Source of the DNA: Phycisphaeraceae bacterium
GTDB taxonomy: Bacteria > Planctomycetota > Phycisphaerae > Phycisphaerales > UBA1924
NCBI GenBank assembly: GCA_019636795.1
Contig: JAHBWW010000002.1
Location: 434,001-498,000 of the forward strand
DNA: 64,000 nucleotides
Direction of reading: 5' to 3'
The position numbers and the translations under genes were made by a program. Positions 25,547-34,500 of this stretch are shown here, in pieces. The notes below the pieces were generated by a model. It worked only from the letters and a program-made list of their open reading frames with translations. It did not search any database and was not told where the DNA came from. Each line of letters starts with the position of its first letter. The first letter of the stretch is position 1.

Positions 25547-25938
25547 GGGCGTTTCTCCGTGGTGCAGCACACGGCCGTGCTGCAGGGTTGGGAGGCATCG
25601 ACCGCGTCGGCCATGTTGCGCAGGAGATCGGCCAGCGAGGGTTGAGCAGCGGCGTACCAGACGGTTCGGCCCTGCTTGGTGGCGGTGAGCAGGCCCGCCC
25701 GGGCCAGATGGGCAAGATGGCGGTTGATGACGGAAAAGTCGACCGAGCAGCAGGCGGCAATCTCGGTGACCGAGCAGGGGCGTCCGCATTTGACCAGGCA
25801 CGAAAGCAGCGAGAGGCGAGTCGGGTCGGCCAGGGCCTTGAAGACCTCGGGGTTGAGCACGCGATCGACGGGTGCTCGGCGGCGAGAGGCCTGTCGCGGG
25901 GAAGTCGGGCGCTGGTTTTTCTGGGTTACTGGCGTCAT
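25543..25938 (-). CDS. arsR: ArsR-family arsenic-responsive repressor
   Basis: 131-residue winged-helix regulator: KALADPTRLSLLSCLVKCGRPCSVTEIAACC, then SVINRHLAHLARAGLLTATKQGRTVWY. The cysteines in CLVKCGRPC and AACC lie near the DNA-recognition helix, as in arsenic-sensing ArsR proteins, and a C-terminal CSTAVCC adds more potential ligands. It begins the operon and presumably represses it. A TTGACT-N17-AATACT promoter lies directly upstream such that the transcript would start at or next to the ATG, and no SD is present, so leaderless translation is likely. Confidence 0.92.
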   Translation of the reverse strand: MTPVTQKNQRPTSPRQASRRRAPVDRVLNPEVFKALADPTRLSLLSCLVKCGRPCSVTEIAACCSVDFSVINRHLAHLARAGLLTATKQGRTVWYAAAQPSLADLLRNMADAVDASQPCSTAVCCTTEKRP

Positions 25939-25944
25939 TGTGCA

Positions 25945-25973
25945 AGTATTGGCGGGATTGGCGGGTAAGTCAA
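25945..25973 (-). promoter_or_regulatory. Promoter of the ars operon (leaderless)
   Basis: Minus strand: -35 TTGACT (25968-25973), 17-base spacer with a doubled CCGCCAAT, -10 AATACT (25945-25950). The start of transcription is predicted at about 25938, the A of the arsR ATG. Confidence 0.6.
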
Positions 25974-26033
25974 GAGGGGGCTTGCCGGTGGTGCGATTGA
26001 GACGTGTGCGCCCTTTGCTGAGGTTGCGACCTC

Positions 26034-26639
26034 TCAGCGGGTGGCGCGGACGGGGGGTTGCAGCTGGCGCCAGGCCTCGATGGTGATGGCCCAGCGTTCG
26101 TGATCGCGCCACTGGCCCCGGATCTTGAGGAATCGGGGCGAGAGGCCTTCGAGTTGCATGCCCGCTGCCCTGGCGACGCCGCGCGAGGCCTCGTTGTGCG
26201 GCTGGAGATTGGCCTCGGCGCGATGCAGGCGCAGATCCCTGAAGACATGGCGCAGCGCCAGGCGCACTGCCTGGGTGGCGTAGCCGTTGCGGATGAACTC
26301 GTGGCCGATCCTGTAGCCGAAGTGGCACGATTGCTGGACGCCGCGCTCGATGCCGCCGATGCTCAGGCGGCCGACGATCGCGCCGTCGTACTTGCGGCAG
26401 ATCAGGTAACGCCGATCGCGCTGGCCGACCGAGAGGGCCAGCTCGAGGTCGAAGCCGGAATCGGAGAAGAAGTCGATGTGTGAAGGGGGCCTGGGCTCCC
26501 AGGGTTCGAGGAAGTGACGGCTGCGGCGGCGCAGGGCGATGAAGGCGGCGCGGTCGGCTTCGAGTGGCGGACGAAGCAGGACCGAGGACGCGCGGGAGGT
26601 GATGATGACGGCATCGACGGTTAATCGCGAGCCAGACAT
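26034..26639 (-). CDS. GNAT-family N-acetyltransferase (RimJ-like)
   Basis: 201 residues. Motifs typical of RimJ/RimL-type GNAT enzymes: LLRPPLEADRAAFIALRRRS, a GRLSIGGI strand, FGYRIGHEFIRNGYATQAVRLALRH (acetyl-CoA loop) and RAEANLQPHNEASRGVARAAGM. Such enzymes acetylate N-terminal amino groups of ribosomal proteins or small molecules; the substrate is not predictable here. ATG at 26639 is chosen; another ATG at 26648 is possible and neither has a clear SD. It lies 47 bases after the membrane-protein gene. Confidence 0.85.
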   Translation of the reverse strand: MSGSRLTVDAVIITSRASSVLLRPPLEADRAAFIALRRRSRHFLEPWEPRPPSHIDFFSDSGFDLELALSVGQRDRRYLICRKYDGAIVGRLSIGGIERGVQQSCHFGYRIGHEFIRNGYATQAVRLALRHVFRDLRLHRAEANLQPHNEASRGVARAAGMQLEGLSPRFLKIRGQWRDHERWAITIEAWRQLQPPVRATR

Positions 26640-26686
26640 GATGAGCATCGTAGTGTGTACGGCAGCCGGCGGCAGGCGCGCGTAGC

Positions 26687-27571
26687 TCAATAACCGCTCG
26701 GGGTCGAGGGCGCAGAAGTCAGGAGCGCGATGACAAGCCCGGCGATGCCGAGCATGAGGCTGAGCGCGAGCGGGAGCAGGGCCCGGAGCCGAGCCCGCTT
26801 GATCGGCAGTCGAGTTGCTGCGGGTGTCAGCGGGATAAGCGCGATGACAAGTGTGGCGGCAGCGTGGACGGGGGTGTAGGAATGGTGATGGCCTGCGACC
26901 ATGATCGCGATGAGCAGCACGACAAAGGTGCCCATCACGCACTCGGGAACCGGGCGGGAACGACGAAGGAAACCGACGATCAGCCAGGCGCTCATCGCGG
27001 CGACTAGCGGGCCGGTCTGCTGCGCGAAGGACGCCTGGTGGGCGAGAAACAGGATGGGGCCGGCAAACACAGACCCGATCAGCAGTGATGCGGGCGTGGT
27101 GAAGCGAGCGCCCGAGGCTTCGACGCGTGGAGCGAGCATCGCAGCGGCTGAGATCAGAGCGCCAAGCGCCAGATGAACTATGAACGACGGCGTGGAGATG
27201 AAACGAGGGTGCAGCGTGTTGAGCACCGCCCACAGCGCCGCGGCCGTCAGCAGCCCGGTGACGATCGCGATGAGCAGCCGCGAGCGGACCAGCGCGGCCA
27301 GCCCGAGCGCGACGGTTGAAACGGCAGCGATGTGCCCAAAGCGAAGGGTGGCATCCTTGGGCCACCATCCGGGGAAGTTGTTGATGGAAAAATCGGCGGG
27401 GAGGTAGGCAAGACCGACCGCCATCGCCGCCAGCAGCCAGGCGAGTCGCCCAGACATCGCCGACGTGCCATTCTCACTGCGCGGAGCGACAAACAGCGAG
27501 GCCAGCAGGAGCACCACAAGCGCCATCGCGCCGGGGACCGGGCCGAGCCAGATGATGGCGGTCGGATCCAT
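26687..27571 (-). CDS. Multi-pass membrane protein of unknown function
   Basis: 294 residues, about eight hydrophobic helices with short polar loops. A GHHHSYTPVHAAA motif in the last third could bind a metal or haem, and YLPADFSINNFPGWWPKDATL forms a conserved-looking loop. No family recognised. It starts six bases after the stop of the YceI gene, so both are co-transcribed. YceI proteins bind isoprenoid lipids, so a membrane partner would be reasonable, but nothing more specific can be said. Confidence 0.65.
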   Translation of the reverse strand: MDPTAIIWLGPVPGAMALVVLLLASLFVAPRSENGTSAMSGRLAWLLAAMAVGLAYLPADFSINNFPGWWPKDATLRFGHIAAVSTVALGLAALVRSRLLIAIVTGLLTAAALWAVLNTLHPRFISTPSFIVHLALGALISAAAMLAPRVEASGARFTTPASLLIGSVFAGPILFLAHQASFAQQTGPLVAAMSAWLIVGFLRRSRPVPECVMGTFVVLLIAIMVAGHHHSYTPVHAAATLVIALIPLTPAATRLPIKRARLRALLPLALSLMLGIAGLVIALLTSAPSTPSGY

Positions 27572-27577
27572 CGCGTC

Positions 27578-28228
27578 TTATTGCTTCTTGGCTTCGACGG
27601 CGACAATGATGCGGACATCGTTGCCCAGGCCGCCCGAGTTGCTCAGATCGGGCGCGAGGTATTTGGTCATGCCGAAGTCGGAGCGCTTGAAGTCGAAGGT
27701 GGCTTCGAAAGCGGCGATGGGTGTGCCTTGAGCCGAGCCGGTGCCGAACCACTCGAGCGTGGCCGTGACGGGTTTGGTCTCGCCATGGAGCGTGAGATTG
27801 CCGGTGAGTTCGTAGATGTTGCCTTCGCGCTTTGAGATGGATGTACCCTTGAAGGTTGTGGTCTCGAACTGCTTGGTGGAGAAGAAGTCGGGGTTGCGCA
27901 GGTGGTTGTCGCGATTGGTGTTGGCGGTGTCGACCGAGTCGTTCTTGATTGTGAACGCGAACGAGGTTGCGACGGGGCCTGATTCGTCGACGCTGAACGT
28001 GCCAGAGAGATCGTTGAATCGGCCCCAGAAGTTTGCGATGCCCGCGTGCTTGATGCGAAACACGACGGCCGAGTGCACCGGATCGACGGTGTAGGCATCG
28101 GCGGCTGCGGGCGCGACGGCCGAGGCAAGGGCGGGGGCTTCGGTCGTGAGACGCGAACCCATGGCTCCGAGGGCGATGACTGAACCGAGGCCGAGCGTGA
28201 CGATCGAGACGTTTTGAATCAGACTCAT
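27578..28228 (-). CDS. YceI-family periplasmic lipid-binding protein
   Basis: Start at 28228 (GGAG nine bases upstream) gives a signal or anchor segment (VTLGLGSVIALGAMG) and then the YceI lipocalin-like barrel: YTVDPVHSAVVFRIKHAGI, HLRNPDFFSTKQFETTTFKG, YELTGNLTLHGETKPV and FKRSDFGMTKYL. YceI proteins bind polyisoprenoids or amphiphiles in the periplasm. Length 216 is usual. It heads a unit with the membrane protein and perhaps the acetyltransferase downstream. Confidence 0.92.
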   Translation of the reverse strand: MSLIQNVSIVTLGLGSVIALGAMGSRLTTEAPALASAVAPAAADAYTVDPVHSAVVFRIKHAGIANFWGRFNDLSGTFSVDESGPVATSFAFTIKNDSVDTANTNRDNHLRNPDFFSTKQFETTTFKGTSISKREGNIYELTGNLTLHGETKPVTATLEWFGTGSAQGTPIAAFEATFDFKRSDFGMTKYLAPDLSNSGGLGNDVRIIVAVEAKKQ

Positions 28229-28458
28229 GTGATGAACTCCGGTTGAGGCTGTGTGACGTATGTGGGCCGGGCAGACGCACTCGTGTGCGCTTGCCTCGAC
28301 CCGAGGAGCATAGAGAGGCAAACGCACTCAGGGGGCACAACTATTCGTGACAACAGGTATTTATTCCTGCCGATCCGTTTGGGGCTTGCTTGTTCGGTTC
28401 GTGCATGGGTGTGAAGCGGTGTGAACAGGTGGGCCGATGAACGTGTAGAAGGTGTTGA

Positions 28459-29130
28459 ATGGATATAGGCGACAGGAGCAGGTGTGTCATGGCGGGAGTG
28501 AAGGCTGTGTTGGGATACGGCTCGGTAGCGCTGCTCGGTCTGGGCGCGTCGCTGCTGGGCTATCAGTTGTTGCGTGCGGATCTGGCGGAGAGTGTCTATC
28601 GCGCCAGACTCGAAAACCTCGCCAGCGAATACGAAACGCTGCGCAGCACCTACAACGAGGCGGTGAAACGAACCGCGGTGACCGAACTGATTGTGCGCGA
28701 GGGCAAGTTGAGCGTTCGCATCCGCAACGCTGGGGGCGTGATCGAGGAGATTGCCACGCCATACGACCCGAAGCGGGAGATTTTTGTCGATTACGCGATT
28801 GTGGACGGACGATTGTGGATCCGGCGCGTTTTCGATGTGCTGACGCCTCCGGCGCGAGGCGTGCTGATCGACCCCGCGCTGGCTGAGATCGACTGGGAGC
28901 AGGATCACGCGCTGTATGGCAAGGCGGTGTATCGCAGCCTCGACGAGGGACGTTGGGTTGTGACGGTCAGTGGCGACGGCAGCCTGGGGCTGATGCGTGC
29001 CGGACCCGAGCCTGTGGTGCTGTCGTCACCGGTGCAGCTCGGGAGTTTTGAAGAGATTGACGCCGAGCTGCGCGGCCGCATTGCGCAGATCCGCCCGGGC
29101 GATGTGTGGCGCGAGTTCTGGGGGCGCTGA
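28459..29130 (+). CDS. Membrane-anchored hypothetical protein
   Basis: 223 residues with one N-terminal membrane helix (YGSVALLGLGASLLGYQLL) followed by a short coiled coil (YRARLENLASEYETLRSTYNEAVKR) and a beta-rich soluble part (YDPKREIFVDYAIVDGRLWIRRVFD). No known family. The start at 28459 and a second ATG at 28489 (AGGAG upstream) are both possible; the second gives a more compact membrane anchor. It is followed after 27 bases by the thioesterase gene. Confidence 0.65.
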   Translation: MDIGDRSRCVMAGVKAVLGYGSVALLGLGASLLGYQLLRADLAESVYRARLENLASEYETLRSTYNEAVKRTAVTELIVREGKLSVRIRNAGGVIEEIATPYDPKREIFVDYAIVDGRLWIRRVFDVLTPPARGVLIDPALAEIDWEQDHALYGKAVYRSLDEGRWVVTVSGDGSLGLMRAGPEPVVLSSPVQLGSFEEIDAELRGRIAQIRPGDVWREFWGR

Positions 29131-29157
29131 GTTCGGCTGGGCTGGCAAGGAATTTCG

Positions 29158-29634
29158 ATGGCGGATGGAGAGCGATTGATGCAGCCGACGCGCGATGTTC
29201 CGACCAGCGGCTCGACGATCGTGCGCGTGCGATATTGCGAGTGTGACCCGATGGGCGTGGCGCATCATGCCAGTTATGTACCGTGGCTGGAGATGGCGCG
29301 GACCGAACTGCTGCGCGGGGTTGGCGTGACGTACGCACATATGGAGCGCAGCGGCGCGTTTCTTGTGGTGACAAAACTCGAGCTGCGTTACCGCAGGCCG
29401 ATTCGATATGACGATCAAGTCGAGATTCGCGCGCGGGTCGTGGGCGGCAGCCGCATCAAGATACGGCATGAGTATGAGATCGTGCTGATTGAACGCCTCG
29501 GCGTCGAGCCCGATCGCACGGATCCCGCAGTGCCTCTCGACGGCGTGTGCACGATCGGATCGAGCGAACTGGCGTGTGTCGGCGCGGATGGCAGGCCTCG
29601 CGAACTGCCTGACTGGCTGATCTGGTCGGCGTGA
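29158..29634 (+). CDS. Acyl-CoA thioesterase, YbgC/4HBT hotdog family
   Basis: 158 residues. The N-terminal RVRYCECDPMGVAHHASYVPW matches the 4-hydroxybenzoyl-CoA thioesterase signature, with the catalytic Asp in CECDPMGV; LELRYRRPIRYDDQVEIRARV is the second conserved strand pair. Such enzymes hydrolyse short-chain or aromatic acyl-CoA. A 15-residue N-terminal extension is present. Likely co-transcribed with the upstream membrane-anchored protein. Confidence 0.9.
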   Translation: MADGERLMQPTRDVPTSGSTIVRVRYCECDPMGVAHHASYVPWLEMARTELLRGVGVTYAHMERSGAFLVVTKLELRYRRPIRYDDQVEIRARVVGGSRIKIRHEYEIVLIERLGVEPDRTDPAVPLDGVCTIGSSELACVGADGRPRELPDWLIWSA

Positions 29635-29777
29635 CGCGCTGCTGAGCATCGAAGCTCAGGTCTACTTGCGGATATGTCACCAGCATGTCACGCGCAACGT
29701 TGCATGTCAGTGACAACCGCATAGCCGATGAATGTGGTATCAATGAGCGTGGGATTGATCCCCGAAAGGAGTTTTCA

Positions 29778-31433
29778 ATGTTCGGAGGTATGCGCGGTAC
29801 TTTCTTGCTTGCGGCGTGTGCGGGGCTTGCATCGGCCGATCTGCCGGTGCGCGAGGTGACGATCTTCAAGGATGGGCATGCGATGGTGCTCCGGCAGGGC
29901 TTGATGCCGGTGAACGCGCAAGGGGATGTTGAGATTGAAGAGTTGCCCAGACCAATCCTCGGGACATTCTGGGCCTACTCGGCGACATCGGGGGTGAAGA
30001 TGTCGAGCGTTAAGGTCGGCAAGGTCGACGAGATAAACGAAATCGATCCGCAGAACCTGCATCATCTGATCAGGCTCGCGGTCGGTACGGATGTCACACT
30101 CGTGCTCCATGACGGCGGCATCGCACGCGGGACGCTCAAGCGAGTCTCCGGCGCAATGGCGATGCTCAGCGGCGAGTCGGCAGTGGCGATCAATCTGGCG
30201 GATGTTCGGCGTGCAGAGTTTCATGATGAATCAATACTCAACCGCAAGGACGAGCAGACCTTCACCAAGGACGTGATGACGATCGACCTTTCGTGGGAAG
30301 GCCATGCACCTGCCAACGAAGCCGAAGTAGGACTCATGTATATCGAAAGAGGACTGCGCTGGATTCCGTCATACCGCGTGACCCTGACGAGCGATGATCG
30401 TGCGATCATCGAGTTGAGCGCCACGCTGGTCAACGAACTGATGGATCTGGACAACGTCAAGGCGAATCTGGTGATCGGTGTCCCGAGTTTCATGTTCGAG
30501 CACACACTCGATCCGATGTCGCTTCAGGAGCAGGTTGCGCAGCTCGGCCAGTATTTTGACAGAGCGTCGTCGATGACCGGCGCGGCGCTGAGCAATGCTC
30601 TCATGTCGCAGACAGCCCGCATGAGCGACAGTCGCGGCTATCGAGACAACAACTCGATGGGCCAGCAAGGGAGCAATGTCGAGGTTGGAAGCACAGATCA
30701 GGCGGAGGATCTGTACATCTTCAACGTCAGCAATGTGACGCTCAAGAGGGGCGAGCGGCTGTTCGTGCCTCTGGCTGTAGCGGAAGTGCCGTATGAATCG
30801 GTGTACACACTCACGCTTCCTATCGCGCCGCCATCGGACATGTGGCAAAACTTCGGCACCGATCAGCAGCGCGAGATCGCGCGCATGCTCGACCGCCCCA
30901 CTGCCAGGCATGTGCTGCGCCTGACCAACGCTTCGGAGCATCCGTTCACCACTGCGCCAGCCCTGATTATCCGCGACGGACAGCCGCTGGCGCAGGGCAT
31001 GCTGCGCTACACCGCCAGGACCGCCCGCGTCGATCTCGAAGTCACCAGCGCAGTCGACATCCGCGTCGAATCGAGTGAGCGAGAAGCCCAGCGCGAGCAT
31101 GACGGGCTTCGGTGGAACGGCAACACGTATGCCCGCGTCGAACTCACAGGCAGTGCGAATCTGACGAACTACAAGACCAAGGCGGTGAAGATCGAAGTCC
31201 GCAAGTTCGTCCTCGGCAAGGCGACCGAAGCCAATGCGAACGGCACGATCGAGGGGATCAACTTCTTCACTGGTATGGACTGGGACCAGCCCTCGTTTGC
31301 ATGGTGGCGCTGGTATGGATGGCCCTGGTGGTGGAGCCGACTCAACAGCGCTTCACGCATCGACTGGACTGTTGAACTTGAGCCCGGAGAGTCGGTCAAC
31401 CTGGAGTGCGCGTGGCAGTACTTCTGGAACTGA
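29778..31433 (+). CDS. Secreted DUF4139-like protein
   Basis: ATG at 29778 has AAAGGAG eight bases upstream and a signal peptide (GTFLLAACAGLASA). The protein of 551 residues begins VREVTIFKDGHAMVLRQGLMPV, like the N domain of DUF4139/mucoidy-inhibitor A proteins, and carries EVGLMYIERGLRWIPSYRVTL, the equivalent of their conserved GWxPxYxL motif. A C-terminal Trp-rich patch (FAWWRWYGWPWWW) is unusual. The function of the family is not established, though members are cell-surface associated. No partner genes nearby. Confidence 0.72.
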   Translation: MFGGMRGTFLLAACAGLASADLPVREVTIFKDGHAMVLRQGLMPVNAQGDVEIEELPRPILGTFWAYSATSGVKMSSVKVGKVDEINEIDPQNLHHLIRLAVGTDVTLVLHDGGIARGTLKRVSGAMAMLSGESAVAINLADVRRAEFHDESILNRKDEQTFTKDVMTIDLSWEGHAPANEAEVGLMYIERGLRWIPSYRVTLTSDDRAIIELSATLVNELMDLDNVKANLVIGVPSFMFEHTLDPMSLQEQVAQLGQYFDRASSMTGAALSNALMSQTARMSDSRGYRDNNSMGQQGSNVEVGSTDQAEDLYIFNVSNVTLKRGERLFVPLAVAEVPYESVYTLTLPIAPPSDMWQNFGTDQQREIARMLDRPTARHVLRLTNASEHPFTTAPALIIRDGQPLAQGMLRYTARTARVDLEVTSAVDIRVESSEREAQREHDGLRWNGNTYARVELTGSANLTNYKTKAVKIEVRKFVLGKATEANANGTIEGINFFTGMDWDQPSFAWWRWYGWPWWWSRLNSASRIDWTVELEPGESVNLECAWQYFWN

Positions 31434-31452
31434 TGGCTGAGAGCATTCACTC

Positions 31453-31468
31453 CAGCCCAGGAGGGCTG
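31453..31468. terminator. Short hairpin between convergent genes
   Basis: CAGCCC (31453-31458), AGGA loop, GGGCTG (31463-31468). It lies 20 bases after the DUF4139-like stop and 55 bases after the FtsK-like stop. There is no T run, so termination is only suggested. Confidence 0.35.
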
Positions 31469-31523
31469 AGCGTGGGCGGCGTCCGACAAGCCGAGCGACG
31501 TGGCGACGATGGGGTCGTGTGAA

Positions 31524-34500
31524 TCACCGCTTCAACGCTTCAGCAAGTTCACGGACCCATGCGGCGCTCGGCTGGGCGTAGGGGCGGAACTTCTCGAATG
31601 TTCCGCTCTCTTCGCTGTAGAGCAGTGCGCGGGCCTGCCCGAGGCGCCCCGCGGCTGGGGAGTCAATCAGCGCGGTCGAGTCGTTGGCGTTCATCTGGAA
31701 GAGGACGCGAGCGTCGAACTCGCCGATTGTCTGGCGGTCGAACGCGCGTTCGAGGTTGCCGATTGTGTCGGCCCAAAGTATCGTGTGGATGCCCAGGCCC
31801 GGGCCCTCGCGCACGATCGACGCGAGTTGCTTGTCGGCACTTGGCTTTTCATCAGGATCGGCAGAGAACGAGAAGTTCTCTTCCTTTCGTCGAAGCCCAC
31901 GGAAGCGGTGCAGGCCGTGGAGGATCAGCACAATCGTGTCCTCATCGGTCTGATTTTGCGTCTCGCGCGTCGTGAGTTCGCTGGCGATCTCGTCAATCAT
32001 TGTGTCGGCATCGCGCCAGGTGCCGATGCGCGAGTGATGCGGCAGTGCCTGCGCGAGCGATGCGAGCACGCCATGCCGCGGGTCATCGGCGGGGGTGCCA
32101 TCCAAGATGAAGAACCTCGCTCCTTTGCGTGGAAACTGTGCTGCCAGAGAAACAAGGGCGGCGCAGTTGAGCGCCAGTGCTTCATCGTCCTGCTGACCGA
32201 CGATGAGGCAGTTTGATCCGGTATGGCGGCGGAACGATGCAGCGGTCGGCTCCTTGATGGCGACCGGTTCGCCGAACCAGGCACGGGCGACGGTGGGCAT
32301 TTCGCGCGTCGGGCTCTTGATCGCGCGTGCAAGCTCGTGGTTGTCTTCGATGCGTGAAGGCACGTTGCCTTCGAAAACAATCTGAGGCTCGGGTGGTTGG
32401 TAGGCGTCGTATTCGACTCGTTTGCGGACGAGATCGAGAGCGTGGTCGCGTACTGAATCTGGCAGCCAGGCAATTTGGAAGGGGCTGTTGCCCTCGATCA
32501 TGCCATTGGCATCGTTGTAGATTGCTTCGCCCGGGCGCGCGAGCAATCGGGCGGCGGCGTTGTCTTCAGACAGGATCAGATACGAATCCGTCTCAGAGCA
32601 TTGCAGAGCGATGCGCACGGCCATCTGCCCGACAGTGCTGCGAGCCAGCGAGTAGGCACCGCTGAGCGTCTGCGAACCGAGCAGCACATGCATGCCAAAC
32701 GCGCGGCCCTGTCGCACGAGTCGATCGAGAAGCAGTGCGGCCTCCTGTGCGATCTTGTCGTCCTCGACAAAGAACTCCTGAAACTCGTCGATGATGAGAA
32801 GGGTGCGTGGCATATGCACATCAGGCTGGCGCTCGCGAAAGCCAGCGATGTCCTGTGCGCCAACTTCGCGATACAGATCGCCCCGGCGCTTGAGTTCGGT
32901 ATCCAGCTTGTGCAGCACACTCAGGCCAAACTCGCGATCCGACTCGACAGCCACTGCCCGTGCGTGCGCGAGCCGGTGTGTCGCATAAGTCTTGAACTCG
33001 ACGCCTTTCTTGAAGTCCACGAGGTAGAACTCGACCTCGTGTGGCGAATACCACATCGCGAGCGACGCCACAAGCACATGCAGCATCGTTGACTTGCCTG
33101 AACCGGTCTTGCCCGCGATCAGAACATGCTGGCTGGTGCCTCGCCCGAGCGTGAGATATTGCAGTTTCGTTGCGCCAGCGCGGCCGAGCGGGACACGCAG
33201 CTCCTTTGCGCAGGATTCCTGCCACATCGCTTCGGGCGCTGGAGTAATTTTCTGAAACGGCACCTCGACGCGGCCCGCATCCTTTGACAATTCTCCGACA
33301 CGTCGCACCAGACGCGACAGAAACTCGTCATCGGGCGGCGCATCGAGTGCGAGCGGTAATTGATTCAGCGGTTCGACCGCCATGCGCAGGCCGGCATCAG
33401 TTTCGACGACCGTCAACGCGTGTCGCTCAAGATCTTCGAGCGTCAGTCCTGCGGGGAGTTTGGCTGCTGGATCTGTCAGGATCAGCGTGTAGACCCCGCA
33501 ACGAGCGCCCGACTCAAGAATACTCTTGAGGCGCTGGGCAGACGCTTCGGTGATCGACGCTGGATAATCGGCAATGACGAGAAAGCGATAGGGTTCAGCA
33601 ATCTCGCCCGCACTCTCGTTGTACGATTCGATGCTCTCGAACTCATTGCGCAGATACTTCTGAATGACCTTTTCCATGTGCTCGGTCAGATCGGTCAGAC
33701 GCTTTTCGATGTGCTTGGGGTCGGTCCAGATGCGGTTGGCAACGAGTGCTTCGTCAAAGTCGGCCAGATGCATAAAGCCCGCGAAACTCTGCCCGAGGCC
33801 TACGGGATCCATGATCGTGAAGCGTACCTTTCCGGGCGGAATTGATGTCAGGAGCCGCAGCATGACGTTCTGAAGCGTCGCAATGGCAGCGGGCCGATGC
33901 TCGGGGCCGCACTCGATCAGCAGCGAACACCGGCCCGGAAAGTCGAGCATTGCGGGCAGCGACATACGCGCTGGTACTTCGTGCGTGAGCGATGGGTCGT
34001 CGGGCAATGCGCCTTCGAAATCAGCCATGTTGACCAGCATCGATCCGAACTGGATGGCGGGCGCGGCTGCAGCCGGCGGGTGGTACGCCTGCCACATCGA
34101 ACTCTGCCAGGCAGGAAAGAGCATCTCGGCCCGATCCTGCATGTCAATCGCAGCATCGTTGATGCGCGTCATGCGCTCGTGCCAGATCCGCGTCAGCTGT
34201 TCGCGCTGATTGGCAGCCTCCTGTTCGATCTCTGCGAGACGGCTGGCCCGTATCGCCTCGGTTCGTTCGGCCACATCTGCGAGCGTCTGACGAATCTGCG
34301 CGAGTCGCTCGTCAGCCTCGCGCTCGATGCGCCCAATGTCCTCTTCCCGCTTGAGCCGCTGCTGTTCGGATTGGGCCAGATACCCTTTATCGAGCGCCTG
34401 CACGTCGGTCTCGCGCCGCTTCTCGATCTCGCGCACCGCACGGCGATGGACAAGTTGCGCACTCTCCGTATCACGCTTCTTGGTTGCCGCCAGATGCTGC

